Shown here: positions 26,443 through 36,331 of the stretch, in pieces | How positions within the stretch are numbered: the first letter of the stretch is position 1 | Layout of the letters: every line of letters begins with the position of its first letter | Assembly (NCBI RefSeq): GCF_028657945.1 | Contig: NZ_CP059693.1 | Span: forward strand, 1,860,001 to 1,924,000 | Length of the DNA stretch: 64,000 nucleotides | Origin: Thalassomonas haliotis | GTDB taxonomy: Bacteria; Pseudomonadota; Gammaproteobacteria; Enterobacterales; Alteromonadaceae | Direction: 5' to 3' | The notes under the pieces: generated by a model | Told to the model about the DNA's origin: nothing | Databases searched by the model: none | The model's input: only the letters and a program-made list of their open reading frames with translations | Made by a program: the position numbers and the translations under genes

Positions 26443-28839
26443 ATGACCCGAGCTGTTGAGCAATTGCGCCTGAAGCCTGCACAATTAACTGCCATTTTAT
26501 CTGAACATTTATTCTCTATGCCTGCGGCCAGCACCGAACTGGAACAGGGCTTTGTCGGCCATGAACGCGCCAAGGAAGCACTGGATTTCGGTTTGTCTAT
26601 GGATGCCCTGGGTTTTAATGTCTTTGCCATGGGGGAGCCGGGCACGGGCCGGCAGACGTTAATCAAGCAGATGCTGACCGCCCTGGCCAGTGAGCGCCAG
26701 ACCCCGGCGGAGTGGTGTTATATCAATAACTTTGACGAAGTGCATGCGCCGTTCAAATTATATGTCAGCCCCGGAGACGGCAAGCTGCTGCTTAAACGTA
26801 TGAATACCTTTATCGATGAATTGCTCGATCTTTTCCCGGAAGTATTCGATAACCCCGGCTACCAGAGACAAAAAGGCGCCATCGATCGCGAGTTTAACCA
26901 GAAATACGATGAAGCCATTGCCGTGGTGGAAGATACCGCGTTAAAGCACAATGTGGTCTTGTTTGAAGAAAACGGTGAAATCGGTTTTTCCCAGCTGGTG
27001 GACGGCAAGCCGCTAAACGATAAAGAATTTGCCGAGCAGGACGAAGAAAAAAGGGCCGAGTTTTATCTGCTGCTGGCCAAGCTGGAAAACCTGCTGTCGG
27101 AGCAGCTGATTGAGTTGCCGCTATGGAAAAGAACCTCGTCGGATAAATTAAGGAAACTTAAATATGAAACCGCCGAGCAGGCGGTCAAACCCCTGCTAAA
27201 AGAGCTGGAGCATGAATTTGCCAGCAACCTCGGGGTCTTAAAATATTTATCCAAAGTGAAAAGCCATGTGGTGGATGCGGTTCTGGAAATCCTGGTGGAT
27301 GAAGGAGCGGAAAGTCAGAACGACAAGGAAGCACGTAAACTCGTGGTCGAGCAGTTTCTGCCAAACCTTTTGGTGCCGCGCGAAGCCGGGGAAGGGGCGC
27401 CTGTGGTTTATGAGCAGAACCCCACCTACCAGAACCTGTTCGGTCATATCGACTTTGCCAGTTTCCAGGGCAGTAATTACACCAGCTATCGTTTGATCCG
27501 CCCGGGGGCGCTGCATCAGGCCAACGGCGGTTATTTGCTGCTTGATGCGGAAAAACTGCTGAGTCAGCCGCTGATCTGGTCAAGATTAAAGCTGGCGTTA
27601 AAAACCCAGGAAATCAGCATTGAAAACCCTTATTCGGAATTCAGCCAGCCGGGCCTGTACAGTTTGCAGCCGGAAAAAATTCCGCTGCAGGTGAAAGTGA
27701 TCTTACTCGGCGATGCCGATATTTATTATACCCTGCAGGAATATGATCAGGAATTTACCGAGTTGTTCCGGGTGCTGGCGGACTTTGACCGTCACCTGGT
27801 AAATAACGACGACAACCTGGTGGCCTATGCCAATTTAATCCGCCAGCGGGCGCTGCAAAACAGTTATCCCGCGGTGACCGGTGCCGCCATGGTGGAGCTG
27901 GTGCGTTACGGTTTAAGACGGGCGGAGCATCAGCATAAAATTTCTGCCAATATTGTCCAGGTCAATGACCTGCTCGATGAAGCCAATTACCTGTGGAATA
28001 AACATGACGGCAACGGGGACGGCGAGTTAACTGCCGAATTTGTCGAAATGGCGCTGGCGGCGAAACAGCGCCGTACCGGGCGCATGAGCGAAACCTGGCT
28101 CAGTGAGATTAAAGAGCGCCAGGTATTAATCAGCACAGAAGGCAAGCAGGTAGGTAAAGTAAACGGTTTAACGGTTTTGGAAATCGGCGACAGCGTGTTC
28201 GGCACACCCGCGCGGATCACCGCCACCGTGTATGCCGGCAGCCAGGGGGTGACGGATATCGAGCGGGAAGTGGACTTAGGCAAACCTATCCATTCCAAGG
28301 GGGTCTTGCTGCTGACCGGTTACCTGGGGCATAAATACGGCCAGGGGTTCCCGGTATCGATTTCCGCCAATATTGCCATCGAGCAGTCCTACGGCCATAT
28401 CGACGGCGACAGTGCTTCTATGGCCGAGTTGTGCGCTTTGGTGTCTGCCATTACCCATTTGCCGATAGATCAGGGCATAGCCATTACCGGCTCCATCAAC
28501 CAGCACGGCGAAGTGCAGTCAATCGGCGGCGTCAATGAGAAAATCGAAGGTTTCTATCGCCTGTGTAAAGACAAGGGGCTGACCGGCAACCAGGGGGTGA
28601 TAGTGCCCATGACCAATATCGTCAACCTGATGCTGGCTTCGGATGTGATAGAGGCGGTGGAGCAGGGCAAATTCTCCATCTGGGCGGTGGAAGACATTAA
28701 CCAGGCGCTGGAGATCTTAATGGATACCCCGGCAGGGGAAATGAGTAAAACCGGCCGTTACCCGAGAAAGTCAATTCACGGCATGGTGCTGGATAAGCTG
28801 TCGGCTTTTGCCGATATTCTTGACGGCGCTGATGAGTAA
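26443..28839 (+). CDS. LonB-like ATP-dependent protease (YcbZ/Lon-related family)
   Basis: A 798-residue AAA+ protease of the Lon-related group that includes E. coli YcbZ (LonH). The N-terminal half has a P-loop-like GEPGTGRQT (residues 64-72) in which Arg70 stands where lysine is usual. A long helical insertion follows, and the AAA core resumes with HQANGGYLLLDAEKLL near 355. The C-terminal Lon protease domain has the catalytic dyad Ser657 (GDSASMAE, LonB style) and Lys700 (VNEKIEGF), 43 residues apart as in classical Lon. It probably acts in the cytoplasm, and the family substrate range is poorly known. It is a single-gene unit convergent with the signalling operon. Confidence 0.9.
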   Translation: MTRAVEQLRLKPAQLTAILSEHLFSMPAASTELEQGFVGHERAKEALDFGLSMDALGFNVFAMGEPGTGRQTLIKQMLTALASERQTPAEWCYINNFDEVHAPFKLYVSPGDGKLLLKRMNTFIDELLDLFPEVFDNPGYQRQKGAIDREFNQKYDEAIAVVEDTALKHNVVLFEENGEIGFSQLVDGKPLNDKEFAEQDEEKRAEFYLLLAKLENLLSEQLIELPLWKRTSSDKLRKLKYETAEQAVKPLLKELEHEFASNLGVLKYLSKVKSHVVDAVLEILVDEGAESQNDKEARKLVVEQFLPNLLVPREAGEGAPVVYEQNPTYQNLFGHIDFASFQGSNYTSYRLIRPGALHQANGGYLLLDAEKLLSQPLIWSRLKLALKTQEISIENPYSEFSQPGLYSLQPEKIPLQVKVILLGDADIYYTLQEYDQEFTELFRVLADFDRHLVNNDDNLVAYANLIRQRALQNSYPAVTGAAMVELVRYGLRRAEHQHKISANIVQVNDLLDEANYLWNKHDGNGDGELTAEFVEMALAAKQRRTGRMSETWLSEIKERQVLISTEGKQVGKVNGLTVLEIGDSVFGTPARITATVYAGSQGVTDIEREVDLGKPIHSKGVLLLTGYLGHKYGQGFPVSISANIAIEQSYGHIDGDSASMAELCALVSAITHLPIDQGIAITGSINQHGEVQSIGGVNEKIEGFYRLCKDKGLTGNQGVIVPMTNIVNLMLASDVIEAVEQGKFSIWAVEDINQALEILMDTPAGEMSKTGRYPRKSIHGMVLDKLSAFADILDGADE

Positions 28840-28840
28840 C

Positions 28841-28875
28841 GCCAGGCATTGCAATGACTCCCTTTATTGCCTGGC
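28841..28875. terminator. hairpin between convergent genes
   Basis: GCCAGGCA (28841-28848) pairs perfectly with TGCCTGGC (28868-28875) directly after the protease stop codon. No T-run follows on either strand, so it may be a weak or processing hairpin. Confidence 0.45.
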
Positions 28876-28907
28876 TTAGCGGAATTATTCCGGATGCAAG
28901 GCATCAG

Positions 28908-30641
28908 TTACCGGCCTGACGGCGAGGCCGGCCTTATCCCATGGCCAGAGTGTTGGGCTATCCACAGGGGAGCATCCTCTGCCGGCATGGGGTAGGCAAT
29001 GCCAAACCCCTGGCCGAATGGACAGCCGAGATCTATGAGTTTGGCGATGTGCTCGGGTGTTTCGACTCCTTCGGCGATAATCTGGTGGCCGAAGGTTTTA
29101 CACAGGCTGATGACTCCCCGGACAATGGAATAGTCTTCGGCATTTTCGAGCATATTGATCACAAAGCTTTTATCAATTTTCAGGACATCTATAGGTAAAC
29201 GGCGCAGATAGGTGAGGGAGGAGTAGCCGGTACCGAAATCATCCAGTGCTATGCTCACGCCCAAAGCCCTGCATTTCTCAATGATGGCATGCACACTGCT
29301 GATGTCTTCGGCTTCCACGGTTTCTAAAATTTCCAGCTCCAGTGCCGTTGCCGGCACCTGCGGCACAGTGGCGAGCAGTGCTGTGAGCCGTGTCGCGAAG
29401 TCACTGCGCTGCAGGTGTTTTGCTGAAATGTTGACACTGACTTTTAATGCTAACCCCTGCTGGTACCAAACCTGGAGCTGTTGCAATACTTTTGCAAGCA
29501 CCCATTCGCCGATTTGTACCCCTAATTTATTGTGTTCGCGGGTAAATAAAAACTCCCCCGGGCCGATTAAGCCCTTTACCGGATGTTGCCAGCGCAGCAA
29601 GGCTTCGAGGCCGATCAATTGTGAGCTTTTTAAGTCGATTTTAGGCTGATAATAGAGTTGGAACTCATTGTTTTTCAGGCCGGCGAGTATGCCCTGAAAA
29701 GAATTTTGCCTGTCTTGCAGGCGTTTTTCGGCCTCGGGATTAAAAAATTTCAGGTGATCACGGCCGGTATTTTTTACCCTGTACATGGTCTGGTCGGCTT
29801 GGCGTAATACGGTATCGGCATCCAGGTTTCCATCGCGGATCATGGTGATGCCTATGCTTGCGGTCACACGTATTTCTATGTCATCGGCCAGGAAAATGGG
29901 TTGGATTAAGGCTTTACGGATACGTTGCAGCAGGTTTTTACATTCTTCATCACCAAGCAAATCATTAAGCAGTAAGACAAATTCATCTCCCCCCAGGCGG
30001 GCTACCGTGTCGCTGGCACGCGCACCATGCTGCAATCTCTGGCCTACTTCGACCAGTACCTGGTCCCCTGCGGCATGTCCCCAGGTATCGTTAACCGGTT
30101 TAAAGTTATCCAGATCGATAAAGGCCAGGGCCGCCAGACTTTTATGCCGCCCCGTGCGTTTAATTGTTTGTTGTAAACGTTCGGTAAGCAGGGTACGCGT
30201 GGCGAGATGGGTTAAGGTGTCATAGTGAGCAAGCTCATGTATCTGGCGCTGGACATCAATGCGGTGGACAGCCCCCATCAGGGAGCGGATCAGCTGTTTT
30301 TCATCGATCTTATATTTGACCAGATAATCACAGACCCCCTCGCGCATGGCTGCGGCGGCAATATTTTCATCTCCCAGGCCGGTGATCAGGATGACAGCGC
30401 ATGGGCTATTGATACGGCTGCGGATCTCTTGTAACAGGTCGAGTCCGGAACTTTCCCCCAGGTGATAATCGAGGAAAATGCAGTCCCATGTCTGTTTGGC
30501 TAATATGCTTAATGCTTGAGGGGCAGAGATTGCCTCTTCAATCTGGATGTGATCCAGGCTGCTTGTTAGCATGCGATGTAAACGTTCGCGATCAACATCA
30601 TCGTCGTCAACTATCATGACATGTAAAGTTTTTTCCACCAC
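28908..30641 (-). CDS. response regulator with GGDEF and EAL domains (c-di-GMP turnover)
   Basis: About 577 residues: receiver (phospho-acceptor Asp in DCIFLDYHLG), GGDEF domain with an intact active site (ARLGGDEFVLLL) and an intact inhibitory I-site RASD five residues before it, then an EAL domain with EALLRW, the DDFGTGYSSLTYL metal loop, AEGVET and a C-terminal QG motif. Both c-di-GMP synthesis and hydrolysis are therefore possible on sequence. The open frame starts at TTG 30662, but AGGGAG lies inside it, so GTG 30641 (or 30638) is the likelier start. It lies just after the single-domain receiver gene and is probably the output of the same phospho-signal. Confidence 0.92.
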   Translation of the reverse strand: MVEKTLHVMIVDDDDVDRERLHRMLTSSLDHIQIEEAISAPQALSILAKQTWDCIFLDYHLGESSGLDLLQEIRSRINSPCAVILITGLGDENIAAAAMREGVCDYLVKYKIDEKQLIRSLMGAVHRIDVQRQIHELAHYDTLTHLATRTLLTERLQQTIKRTGRHKSLAALAFIDLDNFKPVNDTWGHAAGDQVLVEVGQRLQHGARASDTVARLGGDEFVLLLNDLLGDEECKNLLQRIRKALIQPIFLADDIEIRVTASIGITMIRDGNLDADTVLRQADQTMYRVKNTGRDHLKFFNPEAEKRLQDRQNSFQGILAGLKNNEFQLYYQPKIDLKSSQLIGLEALLRWQHPVKGLIGPGEFLFTREHNKLGVQIGEWVLAKVLQQLQVWYQQGLALKVSVNISAKHLQRSDFATRLTALLATVPQVPATALELEILETVEAEDISSVHAIIEKCRALGVSIALDDFGTGYSSLTYLRRLPIDVLKIDKSFVINMLENAEDYSIVRGVISLCKTFGHQIIAEGVETPEHIAKLIDLGCPFGQGFGIAYPMPAEDAPLWIAQHSGHGIRPASPSGR

Positions 30642-30672
30642 CTCTCTCCCTGGTGTGGCCAAATGGTTTGCA

Positions 30673-31098
30673 CTATTGTGGCAGCTTTATGGCTTCACAA
30701 TAGCTTTCCATCAGGGCGGTAAGTTTGCTGAACATAGGGCCAACAGCCGATTTGACCATGTATCCGGCGACGTTTTCGCTATAGGCGCGGGTGAGGTCTT
30801 TGTCATCAGTGGATGTGGTAAGTATAAAGATCACTGTGTCTTTTAATGCTTCATCGCCGCGCAGGATTTCCAGAAATTCAAAACCGTTGAGGTGGGGCAT
30901 GTTGAGATCCAGCAGTACCAGCAGGGGTTTTTCAATACGGCGCTCGTGCTTACCCCGCAGAATGTTGAGGGCTATATCACCATCTTCGGCGGGGATGATG
31001 GGAAATTGCAGATTTGCTTTTCTGAAACTGCGGATAACGGCTTCTGCTGCGACATCGTCATCTTCCACCAGGAGTATGTTAAGGGGGGATGTTGTCAT
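30673..31098 (-). CDS. single-domain response regulator, Rcp1-like
   Basis: A 141-residue receiver with no output domain. The acidic pocket (LLVEDDDVAAE), the phospho-acceptor Asp (VLLDLNMPHLNGFEFL, about residue 64), the conserved Thr/Ser (ILTTST) and Lys (MVKSAVG) are all present. The length and the long alpha-5 end resemble Rcp1, the partner of phytochrome-type kinases. It overlaps the PAS kinase gene by 20 bases, indicating coupled translation. Without an effector domain it probably acts as a phosphate shuttle or sink. Confidence 0.9.
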   Translation of the reverse strand: MTTSPLNILLVEDDDVAAEAVIRSFRKANLQFPIIPAEDGDIALNILRGKHERRIEKPLLVLLDLNMPHLNGFEFLEILRGDEALKDTVIFILTTSTDDKDLTRAYSENVAGYMVKSAVGPMFSKLTALMESYCEAIKLPQ

Positions 31099-32581
31099 TA
31101 AAGTCTCTCCGGATGAATTGTGGCCACCACAGGTGAAAGGTTGACCCTGGCTGGTGTTGATTGGCTTCTACGGTGATCTTGCCGCCATGACTTTCTACCA
31201 GCCGGCGAGTCACGGCCAGGCCGATACCCGAACCCCGCTTGTCGGAGCGGCTCAGGGTTTGGAAAAGCTTGAATATGCGTTCCCGGGCCTGTTCGGCAAT
31301 GCCCGGCCCGTCATCAGTAACCGAAATATGGCAGAGGCTGTTTTCGCTGCAACTGCGGACAATGATGTGTCCTCGCTCCTGGTCATGATGTTGTACCGCA
31401 TTGGCGATCAGGTTGCGTAAGGCGGTTTCCAGCGGCACCCTGGCGGTATGAATAGCCGGCAAATCCAGCTGGCGTTCAAGGGTAAAACCATCGGGGAGCG
31501 GTTGCAGCTCCTGGATGTTATCCAGCAGTTCATCCAGGCTGACAAGGCTGATTTCGCTTTGGCTGCGACCGGCACGGGCATATTTGAGCAGGTTATCGAT
31601 CAGCGTTTCCATGCGATGGACGCGTATGGTGATGCGCTCCATATTATTGAGCAGGGAGGGGGCGGGGCTTTCGCCGAAATCTTCGCGTATCCACTCCAAC
31701 AGATCTGAGATACCGCGCAGGGGAGAGCGCAGGTCGTGGGAGGCAACATAGGTAAACTCTTCCAGATCGCTGTTGGTCTGGCGCAGGTCCAGTTCCATTT
31801 TTTTACGTGGGGTAATATCGCTCAGTGCCACCAGCACCATGTCCTGGTTATCCAGGATAAAGGGGCTCAGGCCAATTTCTATCGGGAACTCAGTACCGTC
31901 TTTGTGCAGACCCGTCAGGTCTCGCCCCGGTCCCATAAGGCGCATTGACGGTTGCTGTGCATACTTGGCCCGCAGCGCATCATGGTACTTGCGGTAGCGC
32001 TCGGGCAAAAGTTTATCCATAGGGGCCGACAGCAAATCCTGTTCGCTATAACCGAAAATAGTGCAGATTAACGGGTTGACCAGCGCTATATTGCCTTGCG
32101 GATTGATGACCATCAGGCCATAGGGGACACTGTCGACAATCTGGCGAAACATATGATTTGCCTGCACCCGGGCGCTGATGTTGACCACAGTGGCCAATAC
32201 CAGTGTTCCTTGGGCGGTTATCAAAGGATTAAGGCCTATCTCTATGGGGATTTCTGCGCCGTCTTTGCACAGGGCATGTAATGAACGGCCATCGGCCATG
32301 CTACGTTTGACCGGATTATTAAAAAATGCTGCCGTTAAAGCGCCGTGACCATGGCGAAAGCGCTCGGGCAAGAGCATTTCCAGGCTTTGGTTATTTAGCT
32401 CTGAGGCGGTATATTTCAGAGTCTGCTGCAGTTCTTTGTTGATGAACTGTATAACCCCGTTTTCATCTACCAGCAAGGCGCCTGCGGGAACCGCTTCTAC
32501 CAGGTAACGTAGCGTTGCAGGAGTAAACAGGGGGACGTCTTGCTCGCTTGGAGCGCAGTCAGACAGTTGCAAATCACTCAC
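31079..32581 (-). CDS. PAS-PAS sensor histidine kinase, soluble
   Basis: About 500 residues without a membrane helix: two PAS domains (about residues 25-135 and 145-250, each with LLPERFRHGH or LLPERYRKYH, and with parallel EIPIEIGLNP/EFPIEIGLSP strands), a HisKA domain of the phytochrome-kinase type (TYVASHDLRSPLRGI, His near 290) and a HATPase domain (NLIANAVQHHD, DDGPGIAEQ, GSGIGLAV). The open frame reaches 32641; the start is taken as GTG 32581, seven bases after AGGAGG. The ligand of the PAS domains is unknown. It heads the kinase-receiver-c-di-GMP operon. Confidence 0.9.
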   Translation of the reverse strand: MSDLQLSDCAPSEQDVPLFTPATLRYLVEAVPAGALLVDENGVIQFINKELQQTLKYTASELNNQSLEMLLPERFRHGHGALTAAFFNNPVKRSMADGRSLHALCKDGAEIPIEIGLNPLITAQGTLVLATVVNISARVQANHMFRQIVDSVPYGLMVINPQGNIALVNPLICTIFGYSEQDLLSAPMDKLLPERYRKYHDALRAKYAQQPSMRLMGPGRDLTGLHKDGTEFPIEIGLSPFILDNQDMVLVALSDITPRKKMELDLRQTNSDLEEFTYVASHDLRSPLRGISDLLEWIREDFGESPAPSLLNNMERITIRVHRMETLIDNLLKYARAGRSQSEISLVSLDELLDNIQELQPLPDGFTLERQLDLPAIHTARVPLETALRNLIANAVQHHDQERGHIIVRSCSENSLCHISVTDDGPGIAEQARERIFKLFQTLSRSDKRGSGIGLAVTRRLVESHGGKITVEANQHQPGSTFHLWWPQFIRRDFNDNIPP

Positions 32582-33309
32582 TTGCGATCCTCCTTGATAG
32601 ATGCCGGGATTTTGTTTGACCAGGGGCCAAACATATAGCACTTTTCCTTATGCTAATACCCGAGTAAATAACTCAGGTATATCCATGTATAGCATCGGGC
32701 CTGGTTATCGTCAAATTAACTTTAGCGCCGGGGAGCGGCCGAATTGGCTTATATTAAATCTAACCCCGGCTATTTTGACTTTGCTGCTTTGGCAATAACC
32801 TGAAAGGGTTTGTCCCGGGGGGCAGCCAGGTGTTGCCCGTGAAATGAAGATTTTATGGGTAAATGGCGCCGGGAAACATTCAGTCCGGGGAAAGAAACCG
32901 GTATCACTTTAACTTGCCTGTCAAAGCTTTTTCAGCCTTATGTTGCCGGGAGTTTCAAGCCGGGTTGCTGTGGTTTTCAGCCAGATTAAAATTTAAAGAT
33001 GATGAATTTAAAGAAAAATTTTTATTTTTCAAATTCTTTACTATGCTTAGGTCAAGATAATAAAAATACAGTCAATTGCGCGTAATTCAAAAAGTGTCGA
33101 TTTGCTTGTTATTACCCCTGAGGCCTTAGCGCCTGCCGTCAGATAAAGCCGTTTAATAAAAGCAGCACCCGACTCCGCCTGTGAAGTGTATTTTTCCGTA
33201 TAAATAAAAGAATAAAGATAACAATAACAATATTGGTAAAAAATTAATCCAGCAATGCAGTGCAAAATAATACTAATAACAAGCTAAAGGATTTAGCTTA
33301 GGGGGTTAA
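32582..33309. other. long intergenic region between the kinase operon and nuoA
   Basis: About 730 bases without a convincing gene; the short frames on both strands have no coding character. The right half is AT-rich and must contain the nuo promoter. GGGGG at 33300-33304 lies just before the GTG start of nuoA. I find no unambiguous -35/-10 pair and no terminator. Confidence 0.5.
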
Positions 33310-33741
33310 GTGCAAAGTGCAAATCAACTGGCGGAGCTATGGCCAATTGCCGCCTACTTTATCATTTTATGCGTTATGTTAGTGGCCATGATGCTGTTGA
33401 GCCTGGTGTTAGGGCCAAAAACAAAAACGCGGGCCAAAAATATTCCTTATGAGTCGGGTGTCATCGCCGCCGGTGATGATAAGACCCGGTTTAGCAATCA
33501 TTTTTTCCTCTATGCCATTTTTTTTGTCATTTTTGATCTGGAAACGATTTTCCTGTTTGCCTGGGTGATTGCCTTTGAAGAAGTTGGTTGGGCGGGCTTT
33601 ATCGAAGCCAGTGTCTTTATCGTGATCTTGCTCGCCGCCCTGGTATATCTATGGCGTATCGGCGCACTGGAGCTCAAACAAAGGCACCAGCCTTTTCGGG
33701 TACAAAAACTTAAACAGAGCCAAAGTGTGAGGAAACAGTGA
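33310..33741 (+). CDS. nuoA: NADH-quinone oxidoreductase subunit A
   Basis: A small membrane subunit of complex I with three hydrophobic helices (about residues 12-35, 65-85, 95-117). The family loop is visible (IPYESG near residue 48) and the [11 protein letters not shown] stretch is diagnostic. The start codon is GTG. It opens a 13-gene operon encoding the complete proton-pumping NADH dehydrogenase. The stop codon overlaps the nuoB start (TGATG). The C-terminal basic tail ([21 protein letters not shown] region) is cytoplasmic and non-conserved. Confidence 0.96.
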   Translation: MQSANQLAELWPIAAYFIILCVMLVAMMLLSLVLGPKTKTRAKNIPYESGVIAAGDDKTRFSNHFFLYAIFFVIFDLETIFLFAWVIAFEEVGWAGFIEASVFIVILLAALVYLWRIGALELKQRHQPFRVQKLKQSQSVRKQ

Positions 33742-34379
33742 TGGAGTGGTCATTAACTAAGGCTAAGCTGGATGAATTTATGGGCCAGTCGAAAGCGGTG
33801 CAGGAAGAAGAGCTGAACCGTAATGTGTTTATGGCGAGGCTCGATGACATGATCAATTGGGGCCGTAAGAACTCCATCTGGCCGTTTAATTTCGGGTTAA
33901 GTTGTTGTTATGTGGAAATGGCCACCAGTTTTACCTCCCGTCATGATATTGCCCGCTTCGGCGCCGAAGTGATCCGGGCGACACCGCGCCAGGCGGATTT
34001 GATGGTGATTTCCGGCACCTGCTTTCGCAAGATGGCGCCGGTGATCCAGCATTTATATGAGCAGCTGCTAGAACCCCGCTGGATTATTTCCATGGGCTCC
34101 TGCGCCAATTCCGGCGGCATGTACGATATCTACAGCGTGGTGCAGGGGGTGGACAAGTTTATTCCGGTAGATGTTTATGTGCCCGGGTGTCCTCCCAGAC
34201 CGGAAGCCCTGCTTGAAGGTTTGCTGTTGCTGCAAAACAATATCCAGCACCAGCCGCGGCCGCTGAGCTGGGTGGTGGGGGAGCAGAGGGTAAGCCAAAT
34301 CGCCAAACCTTCCCTGCGCGATATCAAGCACGAGCACAGGATCCAGGTCACTAACCTTGACTCGCCGGACAATTGTTGA
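33741..34379 (+). CDS. nuoB: NADH-quinone oxidoreductase subunit B
   Basis: The peripheral-arm subunit that carries cluster N2, the last iron-sulfur centre before quinone. Cluster cysteines lie in [21 protein letters not shown] and [10 protein letters not shown]. The start is ATG 33741, which shares its A with the nuoA stop codon; the GTG just before it is less likely. The 212 residues include a C-terminal tail after the conserved core. An 84-base gap separates it from nuoCD. Confidence 0.97.
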   Translation: MEWSLTKAKLDEFMGQSKAVQEEELNRNVFMARLDDMINWGRKNSIWPFNFGLSCCYVEMATSFTSRHDIARFGAEVIRATPRQADLMVISGTCFRKMAPVIQHLYEQLLEPRWIISMGSCANSGGMYDIYSVVQGVDKFIPVDVYVPGCPPRPEALLEGLLLLQNNIQHQPRPLSWVVGEQRVSQIAKPSLRDIKHEHRIQVTNLDSPDNC

Positions 34380-34463
34380 CGGGAAAGTGCTGATGAAGCG
34401 AATTAATGACTTTTTATGCTGCTTCTTAGCAGGTTGTATACCAGGAAAGCGCAAGGGGGATTT

Positions 34464-36260
34464 ATGGCAAAAATAGATATGGCACAAAGTAGCGACTGGT
34501 CGATGTCTGCCCCTGTGCCTGTTATCGATGAAATTCTCACCCTGTCTCCTTCATTAAAGCTGTTACCTGTGACCGCGGCTGAAAATATTGTCGATGATAT
34601 CAGCTCTTTCTGGGTGGACAGAAAACAGCTGAGTACCCTGATGCAGGTATTGAGGTTTGATTTGCCTAAGCCTTTTGATATGTGCTTTGATTTAACCGCC
34701 ATAGATGAAAGCGAGCGCCGTTTTAAAGCAGGCCATGTCGGGGACTTTACCGTCAGTTATCACTTACGCTCGTATGAACGTAACCTGGATGTGCGTATCA
34801 AGGTTGCGCTGTCGGCAAGCGATAAGAATATTGCCAGCGTCTGCCGGTACTGGCCCAATGCCAACTGGTACGAGCGGGAAGTGTGGGATATGTTCGGCAT
34901 TGTTTTTGAAGGCCACCCCCATTTAAGCCGCATCCTGATGCCGGAGACCTGGCAGGGACATCCGCTTTTGAAAACCCATCCCGCCCGGGCTACCGAGATG
35001 GACTCCTTTACCCTGCCGCCCTACCAGCAGGATATCGAGCAGCAGGCGCTGCAATTTAATCCCGAAGCCTGGGGCATGAAGCGCAGGGATAAAGACAACG
35101 ATTTTATGTTTTTAAACCTCGGCCCCAACCACCCCAGTGTACACGGCGCCTTTCGTATCGTGCTGCAGATGGACGGTGAAGAAATTGTCGATTGCGTGCC
35201 GGATATCGGTTACCACCACCGCGGCGCGGAAAAAATGGGCGAACGCCAGTCCTGGCACAGTTATATTCCCTATACCGACCGCATCGATTACCTCGGCGGG
35301 GTGATGAATAACTTTCCCTATGTGATGGCGGTGGAAAAACTGGCGGGTATCCAAGTGCCGGATCGCGCTAAGGTCATCCGTATTATGACCGCGGAAATGT
35401 TCCGTATCTTAAGCCACTTATTGTTCTACGGCACTTTTGTCCAGGATGTCGGTGCCTTGTCGCCAATTTTTTATATGTTTGTCGACCGGGAAAAGCTCTT
35501 TGGCATTATCGAAGCCTTTACCGGGGCGCGCATGCACCCGAGCTGGTTCCGTATCGGCGGTATCGCCCATGACCTGCCCAAAGGCTGGGACACCCTGGTA
35601 CGGGATTATGTTAACTATCTGCCCAAGCGTTTGGATCAGTACGAAAAAATGGTGATGCAAAATTCCCTGTTGAAACGGCGTACTGTTGATGTCGGCGCCT
35701 ATTCCACCGGGGAAGCCATCGAGTGGGGGGTTACCGGGCCGGGGCTGAGGGCGACGGGTTTTTCCTGGGATATGCGCAAGCAGCGGCCTTATGGCGGATA
35801 TGATCAGTTTGATTTTGAGGTGCCGCTCGGCCACAAGGGCGATTGTTACGACCGTTGCCGGGTACGGGTGGAAGAAATGCGGCAAAGTATCCGCATTATC
35901 GAGCAATGCCTGAACAATATGCCCGAAGGTCCCTATAAGGCGGAGCATCCGCAAACCACACCGCCGGATAAGTCCCGCACTATGACGGATATCGATACTT
36001 TGATCCCGCATTTTGTCAATGTTTCCTGGGGGCCGGTGATCCCTGCCGGTGAGGTGTCCACCTTTGTCGAAGCGACCAAAGGCATTATGGGTTACCACCT
36101 GGTCAGCGACGGCAATACCATGAGTTACCGTACCCGGATCCGCACCCCCAGCTTCCCCCATTTGCAAATGTTGCCTGTGATCAGCCGGGGGCAGATGGTG
36201 GCGGATCTTATTGCCACCCTGGGCAGTGTCGATTATGTGATGGCGGATGTGGACCGATGA
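34464..36260 (+). CDS. nuoCD: NADH-quinone oxidoreductase fused subunit C/D
   Basis: A fusion of the NuoC (about residues 1-195) and NuoD (about 210-598) peripheral subunits, the arrangement also found in E. coli. NuoC shows [14 protein letters not shown] and [13 protein letters not shown]. NuoD begins with [16 protein letters not shown] and has the quinone-site HYRGAE-type segment [11 protein letters not shown]. The C-terminal FREVDR-like end is reduced to YVMADVDR. The frame is open from 34416, but ATG 34464 has a strong ribosome binding site (AAGGGGG), so it is chosen. Confidence 0.97.
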   Translation: MAKIDMAQSSDWSMSAPVPVIDEILTLSPSLKLLPVTAAENIVDDISSFWVDRKQLSTLMQVLRFDLPKPFDMCFDLTAIDESERRFKAGHVGDFTVSYHLRSYERNLDVRIKVALSASDKNIASVCRYWPNANWYEREVWDMFGIVFEGHPHLSRILMPETWQGHPLLKTHPARATEMDSFTLPPYQQDIEQQALQFNPEAWGMKRRDKDNDFMFLNLGPNHPSVHGAFRIVLQMDGEEIVDCVPDIGYHHRGAEKMGERQSWHSYIPYTDRIDYLGGVMNNFPYVMAVEKLAGIQVPDRAKVIRIMTAEMFRILSHLLFYGTFVQDVGALSPIFYMFVDREKLFGIIEAFTGARMHPSWFRIGGIAHDLPKGWDTLVRDYVNYLPKRLDQYEKMVMQNSLLKRRTVDVGAYSTGEAIEWGVTGPGLRATGFSWDMRKQRPYGGYDQFDFEVPLGHKGDCYDRCRVRVEEMRQSIRIIEQCLNNMPEGPYKAEHPQTTPPDKSRTMTDIDTLIPHFVNVSWGPVIPAGEVSTFVEATKGIMGYHLVSDGNTMSYRTRIRTPSFPHLQMLPVISRGQMVADLIATLGSVDYVMADVDR

Positions 36261-36331
36261 CGTTTTTTACTGATACCCACAGTGGTAACTCAAGCAAGCG
36301 CAATAGCACAAGGCAAGGTCAAAGGTGATTT

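Noticed and set aside
32863-33265. Short frames between the PAS kinase and nuoA
   Set aside because: Neither strand shows coding composition, ribosome binding sites or recognisable protein motifs.
35418-36167. Minus-strand frame of 249 codons
   Set aside because: Antisense to the well-conserved nuoCD gene; its composition (many His, Gly and Ile) reflects the complementary strand only.
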